From: Sediminibacterium sp.
GTDB lineage: Bacteria > Bacteroidota > Bacteroidia > Chitinophagales > Chitinophagaceae
Direction of reading: 5' to 3'
Assembly: GCF_030695065.1 (NCBI RefSeq)
Contig: NZ_JAUYTR010000011.1
Span: 496,001-560,000, forward strand
Length of the DNA: 64,000 bases
Every line of letters begins with the position of its first letter. Position 1 is the stretch's first letter. Position numbers and translations under genes: made by a program. Shown piece by piece: positions 1 to 8,544 of the stretch. The notes under the pieces were generated by a model, which searched no databases, had not been told where the DNA came from, and was given only the letters and a program-made list of their open reading frames with translations.

Positions 1-90
1 ATAAATATTTCATTGTCCGCAAAAGTAACCTCTTATGTTGCAAATTCTTAAAAATTAGGCATGTAAAATGGCAATGTGGTTGCAAAAAGC

Positions 91-112
91 GGAAAAATCA
101 GGCTGTTTTTCC
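91..112 (-). terminator. Possible weak terminator after the metal operon
   Basis: Inverted repeat GGAAAAA (91-97) / TTTTTCC (106-112) lies 28 bases beyond the stop codon of the last minus-strand gene. A T-rich run follows in the minus direction. The stem is AT-rich and short, so this is a weak call. Confidence 0.25.
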
Positions 113-139
113 TCATTTCGACAACCAAACCAAAGTAAA

Positions 140-1372
140 CTAAAGAACAAGATTCGCTACTTTAATCGTTTTCTCTTTATCATCAGTCCATGCAAAAATT
201 ATATTATTACCTGCTTTTGTCATCTGTGGAAAACCGCTTGATCTTGATTCCGCTGAAGCGGCCACGGTAAATGAAGATTCTTTTTTACCATTATTATAAG
301 CCTTTACAGCTTTTATTACAGAACCTTCCATCCAGCTTACTATAGCTGTATTCTCATCCAACATCACTACATCCACACGGCCAATTCCCTTTCCTTCATC
401 AATACGAAGGGGACTATTAAATGTAGCACCACCATCATTGGAAAAAACAATATTTACCTGTGCATTCTTTTCAGGTGATGTAAACCATGCAACCGCAACA
501 CTATTGCCCATAGCATCAATCCTGGGCCCGTTTACAGGACATCCGGCAATTTTCCAACTATCGGTAAATATTGGTTTAGGTGCAGTCCACTGACCATTCA
601 CAAACCTTACAATAGATATGTCTCTAATTTCTTCTTCTGACCTGTCTCTGTAAACCACCACGGGCCCATTCGCCGTAATAGCAGCACTTGTCTGGCAACA
701 ATCACATACCCTGTTATCCAATTCCCATTCGCTTGATTTCTTTCCCTGCTTATCTACTATTGCACCTCGTATTGTCATTTGACCATGGTGACCTTCACTG
801 TGTCCTCCATTCCCTTCCATAACAGAGTTTCGCCCATCCAGCCATGAAATGAAATAGTTTTCTCCGTATGGTATCATTGAAACAAAACCATGCTCCGCTA
901 TCTTGCCATCATCATGCAGAATTTTTGACGAACTCCATGTTTTTCCTTGGTCAGCAGAGGTAACTATTTTTACATCGTATGTATAAGTACCCTTTTCGCT
1001 TTTCTCTAAATAATGTGCTATCATATTTTTTGCTCCATCCGCAGCTACCAGTGGATAGTCTGCCCAATTAACAAACCAATTATCCCCTGAACTGATTACC
1101 ATTGGTTCTGACCACAACTCATTATTCAATGTTGAAATTTTCAATATACTCTTTCCCTTTGTTTTCTCAATCCATGATAAATACACCAACCCATTTTTAT
1201 CTGTAAACAGATATGGCTCGGCACTGGCTGTGTCTGCCGGTGATTCTAACTCTTTTAAATTGCTGGTTTCTGCAAGCGCAGATTGAGATTTCTTATTGTC
1301 AGATTCTTTTGATGAATCTTTACAAGAGGATATTACAATTACAACAATTAAAGCACATAGTAACTTATTCAT
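140..1372 (-). CDS. BNR/Asp-box repeat lipoprotein with CDCC motif (sialidase-like fold)
   Basis: The 410-residue product has a lipoprotein signal peptide with lipid-anchor Cys at residue 17 (VISSC), so it should be attached to an envelope membrane. Two Asp-box motifs are visible, SADQGKTW (139-146) and SNDGGATF (311-318), which mark a sialidase-like beta-propeller. It also has a tight cysteine cluster CDCC at 223-226, a further Cys at 278 (AGCPVNGP), and a His patch at 191-196. I see no convincing sialidase catalytic set, so a true sugar hydrolase role is doubtful. The start codon overlaps the stop of the TlpA-like gene by 8 bases, so the two are very likely co-translated. A copper-related role using the Cys cluster is inference from context: last gene of the metal block, thioredoxin partner. 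Confidence 0.7.
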   Translation of the reverse strand: MNKLLCALIVVIVISSCKDSSKESDNKKSQSALAETSNLKELESPADTASAEPYLFTDKNGLVYLSWIEKTKGKSILKISTLNNELWSEPMVISSGDNWFVNWADYPLVAADGAKNMIAHYLEKSEKGTYTYDVKIVTSADQGKTWSSSKILHDDGKIAEHGFVSMIPYGENYFISWLDGRNSVMEGNGGHSEGHHGQMTIRGAIVDKQGKKSSEWELDNRVCDCCQTSAAITANGPVVVYRDRSEEEIRDISIVRFVNGQWTAPKPIFTDSWKIAGCPVNGPRIDAMGNSVAVAWFTSPEKNAQVNIVFSNDGGATFNSPLRIDEGKGIGRVDVVMLDENTAIVSWMEGSVIKAVKAYNNGKKESSFTVAASAESRSSGFPQMTKAGNNIIFAWTDDKEKTIKVANLVL

Positions 1373-1889
1373 TTTTATTTATGATTTTAAGGATGGCATC
1401 AATATTACTTTTCTCGTCCCATTTGCGGTATCCTGATTCAGAAAAAACCAGTTTGCCTTTTTTATTAAAGATAAAAGTTGTTGGAAGACTTTGAATACCT
1501 AATTCTTCGCTGTTTTGTATTTGAACATATTTGAATGGATAGGCATGCAGTTTTCTAAATGTGTCAATCTCTTCAAAAGCTTCGGCTGAAGCCAATAAGA
1601 ATACAACATTTTCATTTTGTAAAAACTGCTGGGCTTTTTCAATCGAAGGCATTTCTTGAAGACAAAGTTTGCACCAGGTGGCCCAAATATTAATAAAGAT
1701 TGCTTTTCCTTCATACTGGTTTAAATCAAGCGGCTCATTTTTTAAGTCAGTTAATTTTATTTTATCTATTTCCCTGTCAGGTTGAGGAATTACAACAGGG
1801 TTCGTTTTATTTACACTGTTACAACTAATTAAACCAATTAAAATAACACCGATGATGTTTTGTATGATAGTCATTTTTTCTCTTTTCAA
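1365..1889 (-). CDS. TlpA-like thioredoxin-fold lipoprotein
   Basis: The product is a membrane-anchored thiol-disulfide oxidoreductase of the TlpA/ResA type, about 174 residues. A hydrophobic leader ends at a lipobox Cys (residue 23, GLISC). The active-site motif is WCKLC (72-76) and the cis-Pro loop is SLPTTF (around 136). The longest frame begins with TTG at 1889, which supplies the basic n-region KREK. An ATG at 1874 with an A-rich leader is an equally possible start but would leave no positive charge before the hydrophobic stretch. It overlaps the BNR lipoprotein by 8 bases. That it keeps the CDCC cysteines of that partner reduced, or delivers copper, is inference; general envelope thiol reduction is the safe call. 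Confidence 0.85.
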   Translation of the reverse strand: MKREKMTIIQNIIGVILIGLISCNSVNKTNPVVIPQPDREIDKIKLTDLKNEPLDLNQYEGKAIFINIWATWCKLCLQEMPSIEKAQQFLQNENVVFLLASAEAFEEIDTFRKLHAYPFKYVQIQNSEELGIQSLPTTFIFNKKGKLVFSESGYRKWDEKSNIDAILKIINKNE

Positions 1890-1897
1890 TATTAAGT

Positions 1898-2377
1898 TTA
1901 AGGATGGTGCAAATTATGTACATGATGTAAGGAATCCATGGTGTGGTGATGACAAATATGGTGGCCCGGATGATGGTCACAATTTGTATGATGGTGATTA
2001 GTCAATACCATTACTAATGAATCATTAAGGTGACCGGGGTAGGAATGATGGTAGTGCTGCGAATGATTTATGGCAGGGTCATAAGGCATCCACTGATGGT
2101 TATGGTCGTCATGGGTATAAGTATTGTGGTGGTAATTATTATGGTGATGCCAGAATAAAGAATCATGATGGTGGTATATGCTGTCCCAATGGCGCTGCTG
2201 GCCTGAACTTTGGGCTCCTGCAAGGTTGGTTAATACCTGACGCAAAGATGATAAATCATTTGTCATTCCAGTAGAAGCGGAAACATCATCTTGCTGGATG
2301 GTTTCTTTTGATGAATTATTTTTACCACAGCTACTAAACAAAATAATACTCAGGAGTAAAAAGAATTTTGTTTTCAT
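1898..2377 (-). CDS. Extremely histidine-rich lipoprotein, putative metal buffer
   Basis: A 159-residue lipoprotein (lipobox FSSC, Cys 17). By my count 32 of its residues are His, all after residue 60, in runs such as YHHHD, WHHHNNYHHN, NHHHTNCDHHPGHH and CHHHT, interspersed with Asp, Asn and Tyr. The composition suggests binding of Cu, Ni, Zn or Co in the periplasm or on the outer membrane. I do not recognise a named family. It sits 23 bases before the TlpA-like gene and 62 bases after the P-type ATPase gene, so it is probably in the same transcript. Two Cys residues in the His region (TNCD, HHIC) could add thiolate ligands. Metal buffering or sensing is inferred from composition and context only. 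Confidence 0.7.
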   Translation of the reverse strand: MKTKFFLLLSIILFSSCGKNNSSKETIQQDDVSASTGMTNDLSSLRQVLTNLAGAQSSGQQRHWDSIYHHHDSLFWHHHNNYHHNTYTHDDHNHQWMPYDPAINHSQHYHHSYPGHLNDSLVMVLTNHHHTNCDHHPGHHICHHHTMDSLHHVHNLHHP

Positions 2378-2439
2378 GTTGTTAGGTTTATGATTGGTTT
2401 AAGTGCGATATAGCGACATAGTATGTTACGGTAAGAACT

Positions 2440-4719
2440 TTACTTTACTTTCAACAAACTTGCATTAATGGCTACCACTACAGTGCTTACACTCATCAGT
2501 ACAGCACCCGCAGCAGGGCTTAGCAGGATTCCCATTTTATACAACACACCTGCCGCTAATGGCAAAGCCACTACATTATACCCTGTTGCCCAAATTAAAT
2601 TCTGAATCATTTTCCTGTAAGTGGCTTTTCCAAATAAAATCAAACTCACAATGTCTTTAGGGTTGCTGTTTACCAAAACGATTCCAGCTGTTTCTGCGGC
2701 AATATCACTACCGCTGCCAACAGCAATACCAATATCAGCTTGTGCCAAGGCAGGTGCATCATTTACACCATCTCCTGTCATGGCTACAAATTCTCCTTTG
2801 TTTTGCAGCTCCTTTATCTTTTCTAATTTCTGATGCGGCAACACTTCTGCAAAAAAGCTATCCATGCCCAATGTTTTGCTTACACTTGCTGCTACTTTAT
2901 TATTGTCGCCTGTCAGCAATATTGATTTGATATTATTTTGTTTCAACGTTTTAATGGCTTCTGCTGATTCAGGTCTTATCTCATCCGATAATGCAATGTA
3001 TCCTGCCAATTCATTATTGATAATTACAAACACAACCGTTTCCGTGTCATTAGCTGTAAAGCCATCAGGAACAGTAATATTATTTTCTTTTAAATAGCCC
3101 GGACTTACAACCAATACTTTTTTGCTTTCTACAGTTGCTTCAACGCCTTTACCTGTAATCGCATTAAAGCTTTCTGTTGCCGGAATTTTGATAGATAAGT
3201 CTTTAATTTTTTGCAAGATGCCTGTTGCAATGGGATGCTCAGATTTTTGTTCTAATGCAGATGCCAGGCGAATGATTTCATTTTCATTCAGGCCTTTTTG
3301 GAGTGAAACAATTTTTGATACTTCAAATTTTCCTACAGTAAGTGTACCGGTTTTGTCAAATACAATGGTGGTGATTTTTCTTGCATTTTCAAATGCGGTT
3401 CTGTTTTTAATCAGCAACCCGTTTTTCGCTGATAAGGCTGTCGATTTTGCAACGACCAACGGCACTGCCAATCCTAAAGCATGGGGGCAACAAATAACAA
3501 TTACTGTCACCATCCTTTCCATTGCAAAAGCCAAAGATTGACCTGTTAAATACCAGTATAAAAAAGTACCAATGCCCGCAATAATCGCAATTGCTGTTAG
3601 CCACTTTGCAGCCTTGTCTGCTACCAACTGGGTTTTAGATTTTGATTTTTGTGCATCATCAACCAGCTTTATAACCTGTGAGAGATAAGAATCTTTCGCC
3701 CCATGCGATACGATAACTTTAATTGAACCGTTCCCATTAATAGAACCCGCAATTACTTTATCTCCTTTTCCTTTCGCCACCGGTTTTGATTCGCCGGTAA
3801 GCATTGATTCATTAAGATAGCTTTCTCCTTCTGCGATTATACCATCAGCTGCAACTTTTTCCCCTGGTTTTATCAGTATAATATCAGCCTCTTTCAGCGT
3901 TTCAGTTTTTACATCAGTCACTTTTTCACCATCTACTAAGTGAGTATCATCCGGCATTAGCTGAACCAATAATTCCAGTTCTCTGGAAGCTCCGGCAACT
4001 GATTTCATTTCAATCCAATGCCCTAACAGCATTATTAGAATAAGTGTTGCCAGTTCCCAAAAGAAATCCATGCCCTTTAATCCAAACACAGTTGCAGCAC
4101 TATAGATATATGCTACTGAAATGGCAAAACCAATTAGCGTCATCATGCCGGGGTTCTTTACCCTTATTTCACCGACCAGCCCTTTCAGAAAAGGCCAGCC
4201 GCCGTAAAAGAAAACAACAGAGGCCAAAGCAAGTAATATATATTTTGAACCAGAAAAACTGATGAGAATATTCAACCAATGCTGAATCATTTCTGATAGC
4301 AGCATAATGGGAATGGTTAGTACCAGCACTACATAAAACCGTTTTTTAAAATCAACAATGCCCGATGAATGTGATTCGTGGCCATCACCTCCCTTTGATT
4401 TTGTAAGCGACACCAACGTCATGCCACATAAAGGGCATTTGCCTAGTTCGTCCTGTACAATCTGCGGATGCATGGGGCAGGTATATTTGTGAAATCCTTT
4501 TGCTTCTTTAATGTTTATTACCGGAGCAGGTTGTTCCTCTTGCTCCGTATGTTTTTCAACTTTAGTTTGCTCATGTTGATTTGAGTGGCTTTCACTTTGC
4601 TTACCATTTAGCGGAATTAAGTTCATTCCGCATTTGGGGCAATTGCCCGATTTGTCCTGAATTATTTCAGAATGCATGGGGCAGGTGTATTGTTGTGGGT
4701 TTTGTTGATTATGTTCCAT
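2440..4719 (-). CDS. copB: CPH-type P1B heavy-metal-exporting ATPase (CopB-like)
   Basis: This 759-residue integral-membrane P-type ATPase should export copper or another soft metal from the cytoplasm using ATP. Two N-terminal heavy-metal-binding modules of the CPMH...CPxCGM type occupy residues 11-37 and 79-105, separated by a His/Glu-rich linker. Then come TM helices, the actuator motif TGES (308-311), the transmembrane metal site CPH (411-413), the phosphorylated DKTGT (Asp 455) and the hinge GDGVNDAP. CPH instead of CPC places it with CopB-type ATPases, which in other organisms prefer Cu(II) or Cu(I)/Ag, rather than CopA. Classical GMxCxxC HMA domains are absent. It lies 27 bases downstream of the multicopper oxidase gene, probably in one operon. 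Confidence 0.92.
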   Translation of the reverse strand: MEHNQQNPQQYTCPMHSEIIQDKSGNCPKCGMNLIPLNGKQSESHSNQHEQTKVEKHTEQEEQPAPVINIKEAKGFHKYTCPMHPQIVQDELGKCPLCGMTLVSLTKSKGGDGHESHSSGIVDFKKRFYVVLVLTIPIMLLSEMIQHWLNILISFSGSKYILLALASVVFFYGGWPFLKGLVGEIRVKNPGMMTLIGFAISVAYIYSAATVFGLKGMDFFWELATLILIMLLGHWIEMKSVAGASRELELLVQLMPDDTHLVDGEKVTDVKTETLKEADIILIKPGEKVAADGIIAEGESYLNESMLTGESKPVAKGKGDKVIAGSINGNGSIKVIVSHGAKDSYLSQVIKLVDDAQKSKSKTQLVADKAAKWLTAIAIIAGIGTFLYWYLTGQSLAFAMERMVTVIVICCPHALGLAVPLVVAKSTALSAKNGLLIKNRTAFENARKITTIVFDKTGTLTVGKFEVSKIVSLQKGLNENEIIRLASALEQKSEHPIATGILQKIKDLSIKIPATESFNAITGKGVEATVESKKVLVVSPGYLKENNITVPDGFTANDTETVVFVIINNELAGYIALSDEIRPESAEAIKTLKQNNIKSILLTGDNNKVAASVSKTLGMDSFFAEVLPHQKLEKIKELQNKGEFVAMTGDGVNDAPALAQADIGIAVGSGSDIAAETAGIVLVNSNPKDIVSLILFGKATYRKMIQNLIWATGYNVVALPLAAGVLYKMGILLSPAAGAVLMSVSTVVVAINASLLKVK

Positions 4720-4746
4720 AAGAATATTTATGTTTTATCCGATAAA

Positions 4747-6978
4747 TTAATAGTGCCATGTTAATCCAATTCCCCATTTGTAATCGCTGTCATAATTTGT
4801 GCTGATGGAAAATGATTTGGCAATCATATATCTTGCTGCTACATTATATTCCTTATCAGTATTTACCCTGAAATCGAAAAAGAAATTATTGCTTAGGGGT
4901 AAATCTCTTCTTTCTAATTGCAATCTTAAACGACCTGTATGGTCAATCCGCCATTCGGAACGGATAAGCATAGGTAATAAATAATAAAAACCTGCATCAA
5001 ATACACGTCGGTTGTCTTTAGAGTTGGGCTTATTGGCTAACGGAAGTGTTTTATTTTTCCGGTAATCATAGCCTATGTAAAAAGCGAGGTATTGTTTTTT
5101 ATCGAGGTAACGAAGTAAATGTGTTTCCGTTTCATAATTGCCTTTCCAGCTAACACGGCCTTCAAATTCCAATGCCATTTTATTGTTTGAAATATTTCCA
5201 CTCAGCCATGCACCCTGTGAATGAACAGATAAGTCATACCAGGGATAAAGCATATTGTCTTCTTTCTTTAATTTGCGATAACCGGTTTTGGCAAACTCAT
5301 TTTGTTCACTGCCTTCATAACTAACTATCCGTGCCATACCCGCCATCATGTGGTAAAGAATATGACAATGAAAGAACCAGTCTTGTTCTTCGTTTGCTTC
5401 AAACTCAATGGTAACGGTTTCCATGGGTTTTATATCAAACGTATGTTTCATTGGTGAATATTCGCCTTGTTCATTGATGAAGCGAAAGAAGTGGCCGTGC
5501 AAATGTAGTGGGTGCCGCATCATGGTGTTATTGGTTAAAACAAACCTTACCCGTTCACCTTTATGGATAATGATTTTATCGGCAACAGATAAAGTTTTAA
5601 AATCGAACGACCATACATAGCGCAGCATATTCCCTGTAAGTGCTAATTTAATTTCTCTTGGCTTTAAGGTGGAATCTAAAGTCGTGGGGTGCAGTGCCCT
5701 CAACATATTATAATTAAATTCTCCGGGCATGCCCATATCCATTCCCTGCATATTGCCTATGTCCATTCCATCCATATTACTCATATCCATTTTTTTGGGA
5801 ACAGTATCTTGTTTCATATTCATTCCGTCCATGTTCATGTCACTCTTATTCATGCTGCCCATTTCCCTCATCATTTTAAAATAGTCAAGTTTGGGAATAT
5901 CAGGTGCATTCATTATCGGGCCGTTTCCAAAATAACCGGATGAAAAGCCTACTACATCCCATGAAGTAGCTCTTAATTCTGCAGCACCGGTTTCAGGAAC
6001 AGTAATTAAAACATCATACGTTTCTGCGACTGCAATTTCTAATTTGCTTACGGAAATTGGAGTAACATTAATTCCATCTGCTGCAATCAGCCGCATATAA
6101 CTCATTCCGTATTGCAATGTAAAATAAGAGGAAGCTGAACCGTTGATGATTCGTAACCTAATCACTTCGCCGGGCTTTGCATCTTTAAAATAATTTTTCT
6201 CCTGCCCGTTCATCAGGAATTTATTGTAATACACATCTGATACATCCATAGCAGGCATACGTTGCCATTCTTGTTTTAGTTTGTCTTTAAATGAACCGGC
6301 AGCAATGGCTTCGCCATAGCTTTGCAATGCACCTTTTTTGATGGCATACCATTCGCCGCCTCGTTTCAGGTAACGTAATACCTGGTGTGGGTTTTCGTCC
6401 GTCCAGTCTGATAATAACAAAACATATTCTTTTAGTTCAGGTTCTGGCTGGGCAGGGTGAATTACGATTGACCCATATAAGCCGCTTTGCTCCTGCAGCA
6501 TAGTATGAGAGTGGTACCAGTAAGTGCCACTTTGAATAAGCGGAAAAGTAAATGTAAGTGTTTTCCCGGCTTCGATGGGAACAGTGTTTAAGTAAGGAAC
6601 GCCATCTTCTTTATTGGGCAACAGTATGCCATGCCAGTGGATAGAGGTTTCCATCTTCATCAGGTTATGTACACGAATGATAGCGGTATCGCCTTCTGTA
6701 AATTCAAGAATGGGTGCCGGTATCTGGCCATTGATCGCAATGGCATGGCGATGCTTACCGGTAAAGTTCACCATCGTGTCTGTTACATATAAATCATACT
6801 CCACTTTTTTTCCAGTGTAAGCCATTCCCGGTTTGGTTTGCACGGGTTGCAGAGAGTAATCGTAAGTAGTAGATTTTCGCATTCCGTATTCTTTACCCAT
6901 CGGCATTTGCATGGATTTATTTTCTTGAGCCATACTGCAAAAAGGAATCAACAATAAAAAGAATAGAAGCTGTTTCAT
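4747..6978 (-). CDS. Multicopper oxidase with Met-rich insert and C-terminal beta-rich extension
   Basis: Exported (signal peptide ending SMAQ, about residue 18) cuproxidase-type multicopper oxidase of 743 residues that should oxidise Cu(I) to Cu(II). All four copper motifs are present: HWHG (114-117), WYHSH (154-158), HPLHLHG (489-495) and HCHILYH (537-543). A Met-rich insert at 370-418 (NMQGMDMGM and similar) resembles the copper-recruiting inserts of CueO and PcoA. After residue 560 there are about 180 extra residues with alternating aromatic/hydrophobic strands ending in WHY, looking like part of an outer-membrane beta-barrel such as CopB/PcoB; this would be a PcoA-PcoB-like fusion. The gene ends 27 bases before the ATPase gene and starts 11 bases after the Met-repeat membrane protein gene. 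Confidence 0.93.
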   Translation of the reverse strand: MKQLLFFLLLIPFCSMAQENKSMQMPMGKEYGMRKSTTYDYSLQPVQTKPGMAYTGKKVEYDLYVTDTMVNFTGKHRHAIAINGQIPAPILEFTEGDTAIIRVHNLMKMETSIHWHGILLPNKEDGVPYLNTVPIEAGKTLTFTFPLIQSGTYWYHSHTMLQEQSGLYGSIVIHPAQPEPELKEYVLLLSDWTDENPHQVLRYLKRGGEWYAIKKGALQSYGEAIAAGSFKDKLKQEWQRMPAMDVSDVYYNKFLMNGQEKNYFKDAKPGEVIRLRIINGSASSYFTLQYGMSYMRLIAADGINVTPISVSKLEIAVAETYDVLITVPETGAAELRATSWDVVGFSSGYFGNGPIMNAPDIPKLDYFKMMREMGSMNKSDMNMDGMNMKQDTVPKKMDMSNMDGMDIGNMQGMDMGMPGEFNYNMLRALHPTTLDSTLKPREIKLALTGNMLRYVWSFDFKTLSVADKIIIHKGERVRFVLTNNTMMRHPLHLHGHFFRFINEQGEYSPMKHTFDIKPMETVTIEFEANEEQDWFFHCHILYHMMAGMARIVSYEGSEQNEFAKTGYRKLKKEDNMLYPWYDLSVHSQGAWLSGNISNNKMALEFEGRVSWKGNYETETHLLRYLDKKQYLAFYIGYDYRKNKTLPLANKPNSKDNRRVFDAGFYYLLPMLIRSEWRIDHTGRLRLQLERRDLPLSNNFFFDFRVNTDKEYNVAARYMIAKSFSISTNYDSDYKWGIGLTWHY

Positions 6979-6989
6979 TGTAAACTGAT

Positions 6990-7877
6990 TTATTGTTTAA
7001 CCGGTTTCTTTGATTTTTTTCGGGCGGGGTTGTTGTCCGGGAAGCGAAGTGTATCCATTGCATTTTCTACCGGCATCTTCATATCTTTCATATCACCCAT
7101 TTTTTTGGTGCTGTCCATCCCAGGCATATCTTTCATGTCTTTCATATTGTCCATGCCTTTCATATTCTTCATGGTATCCATACCGGGCATATCCTTCATG
7201 TCCATATCTTTCATCTTTTCTATGCCCTTCATGTTCTTCATGTCGTTCATTCCTTTCATACCCTTCATGTTTTTCATCGTATCCATCCCTTGCATATTCC
7301 TCATGTCCATACTCTTCATGGTATCCATTCCCGACATATTTTTCATACCTGGCATTGAATCATTCATCTGCATCGTACTGTCACCCTGCATGTCCATTCC
7401 TTCCATATCCTTTTCGCCATGCTCCTTCATGAGGTATTTTCCCATTGGCCCCACTCCGGCAACATGTGTAAGTTTTGCCCCATGATGGCCTGCAATGGAC
7501 AGAAACACAGCGGTAACAATTGCAAATAATAACACGATGAGCTGAAAAGAACGGCGGAATAACTTATAAAAATCACCAATGCCTTTTACCAGGAAATTAA
7601 TGCCTGACATCCACAAAGTATATTGTGCATATTTTTCATGCTCTTCAAATATGGCCAAGGCTTCTTTAGGTGCATTGGGAGCAATCATTGCATGAAATAA
7701 GGTGCTCGCCGCCAAAGCAGAAATGAAAGCTAATCCCATTACAATTAATGTGGCCCACCTGATTTGCTGCCATTGAGGTTTCCAGAACACAACGGCCTGG
7801 AAAGCTGCCGCCAGCAGTATAAGCACTATGGGAAAGTGTACTACTAACGGATGCAGGGAAGGAAAGTCTTTAAACAT
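6990..7877 (-). CDS. DUF2231-like membrane protein with methionine-repeat tail
   Basis: The first 140 residues resemble DUF2231 (HPLVVHFPIVLILL at 9-22) and contain about four transmembrane helices and several His residues that could bind heme or metal. Residues 157-274 are a low-complexity tail in which 37 residues are Met, mostly as MxxMxxM with Lys, Asp, Gly and Asn between. The strict period of three runs over 175-190, 192-216 and 227-254. The tail ends in a basic KKSKKPVKQ stretch. The motif NMQGMD also occurs in the Met-rich insert of the neighbouring multicopper oxidase. The gene is 11 bases upstream of the oxidase gene. Binding of Cu(I) by the tail and hand-over to the oxidase is inference. 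Confidence 0.75.
   Translation of the reverse strand: MFKDFPSLHPLVVHFPIVLILLAAAFQAVVFWKPQWQQIRWATLIVMGLAFISALAASTLFHAMIAPNAPKEALAIFEEHEKYAQYTLWMSGINFLVKGIGDFYKLFRRSFQLIVLLFAIVTAVFLSIAGHHGAKLTHVAGVGPMGKYLMKEHGEKDMEGMDMQGDSTMQMNDSMPGMKNMSGMDTMKSMDMRNMQGMDTMKNMKGMKGMNDMKNMKGIEKMKDMDMKDMPGMDTMKNMKGMDNMKDMKDMPGMDSTKKMGDMKDMKMPVENAMDTLRFPDNNPARKKSKKPVKQ
7056..7409 (-). repeat. Nine-base-period methionine-coding repeat tract
   Basis: This internal tract encodes the Met-rich tail (residues 157-274) of the DUF2231-like protein. The unit is three codons, xxM, with longer copies such as MDTMKNMKGM seen at least twice and two one-residue phase slips (Met 190 to 192 and 225 to 227). Such tracts can expand or contract by slippage without a frameshift, because the unit is a multiple of three. 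Confidence 0.75.
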
Positions 7878-7956
7878 AATGTGCTACTGTTTTTGTGATG
7901 CCCAACCAAATCAGTGAAGAAACTTTCGTACCAAAAACTGTTTTTAAGATTATTTA

Positions 7957-8526
7957 TTAAAGCCTGACAAGTGAATCAAAACTAATTTTCAGTTTTTCCC
8001 ATGCTACAGTGATAGTAATTTTTCCGCTTTTGTTTTCTTCGATAAAATATTGCAGCCTTTCTATATGCGTATTTTTCTTTGGCTTTACTTTTATTCTTAC
8101 CTCATCTTCTTTTTCATCATATTCTGTTGCTAAGTGTTGTTTCCAGTGCTTATTGATGATCACTGTCCATTCCGATTTGCCCGGAATAGTAAAAATGGCA
8201 TATTTGCCTGCAGGGATTTCTTTACCTCCAACAACAAACGCTTTGCCGATTTCAAGAGTTGTTGCATCGTGTGCTCCTGTTACCCATACTTCATCATAGG
8301 GAACAAGGCCACCCCATATTATTCTTTTACGAACGCCAGGTGAATGATAGCTGATTTTTATACTGTCGCCATGGGTTACAGCAACGGCCATGGATTTAAT
8401 ACTTTTCTTGCTTGTGTCTTTTACTAAATTGGGATTGTAGCAAACCTCTTCTTTCTTTTGTTCTTGTGCCGTTGCAGTAAATACTGTCGCAATTAGTAAA
8501 AGCAGTAAATAAAATTTCTTTTTCAT
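7957..8526 (-). CDS. DUF2911 family exported protein
   Basis: A 189-residue protein with an N-terminal signal peptide (cleavage near TATAQ). Features typical of the DUF2911 family are visible: a beta-rich body, GLVPYDEVWVTGAHDAT in the middle, and the segment PAGKYAIFTIPG followed by EWTVIINK. The family is common in Bacteroidota and has no established biochemical function. The gene is 79 bases upstream of the DUF2231-like gene and 18 bases downstream of the methyltransferase gene, so it is likely co-transcribed with the metal genes. No metal ligand cluster is evident. Confidence 0.8.
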   Translation of the reverse strand: MKKKFYLLLLLIATVFTATAQEQKKEEVCYNPNLVKDTSKKSIKSMAVAVTHGDSIKISYHSPGVRKRIIWGGLVPYDEVWVTGAHDATTLEIGKAFVVGGKEIPAGKYAIFTIPGKSEWTVIINKHWKQHLATEYDEKEDEVRIKVKPKKNTHIERLQYFIEENKSGKITITVAWEKLKISFDSLVRL

Positions 8527-8544
8527 GATACTATTTATTTGTGT

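Noticed and set aside
140..1372. Calling the BNR protein a sialidase
   Set aside because: Asp boxes define only the fold; the Cys cluster and metal context do not support a sugar hydrolase role.
7056..7409. Possible CRISPR-like or tandem DNA array
   Set aside because: The period is 9 bases in coding phase with no unique spacers; it is a protein repeat.
7030..7485. Long plus-strand open frames (140 and 151 residues) rich in Ser/Pro/Phe
   Set aside because: They are antisense shadows of the Met-repeat tract; the repeated codons keep the other frames open.
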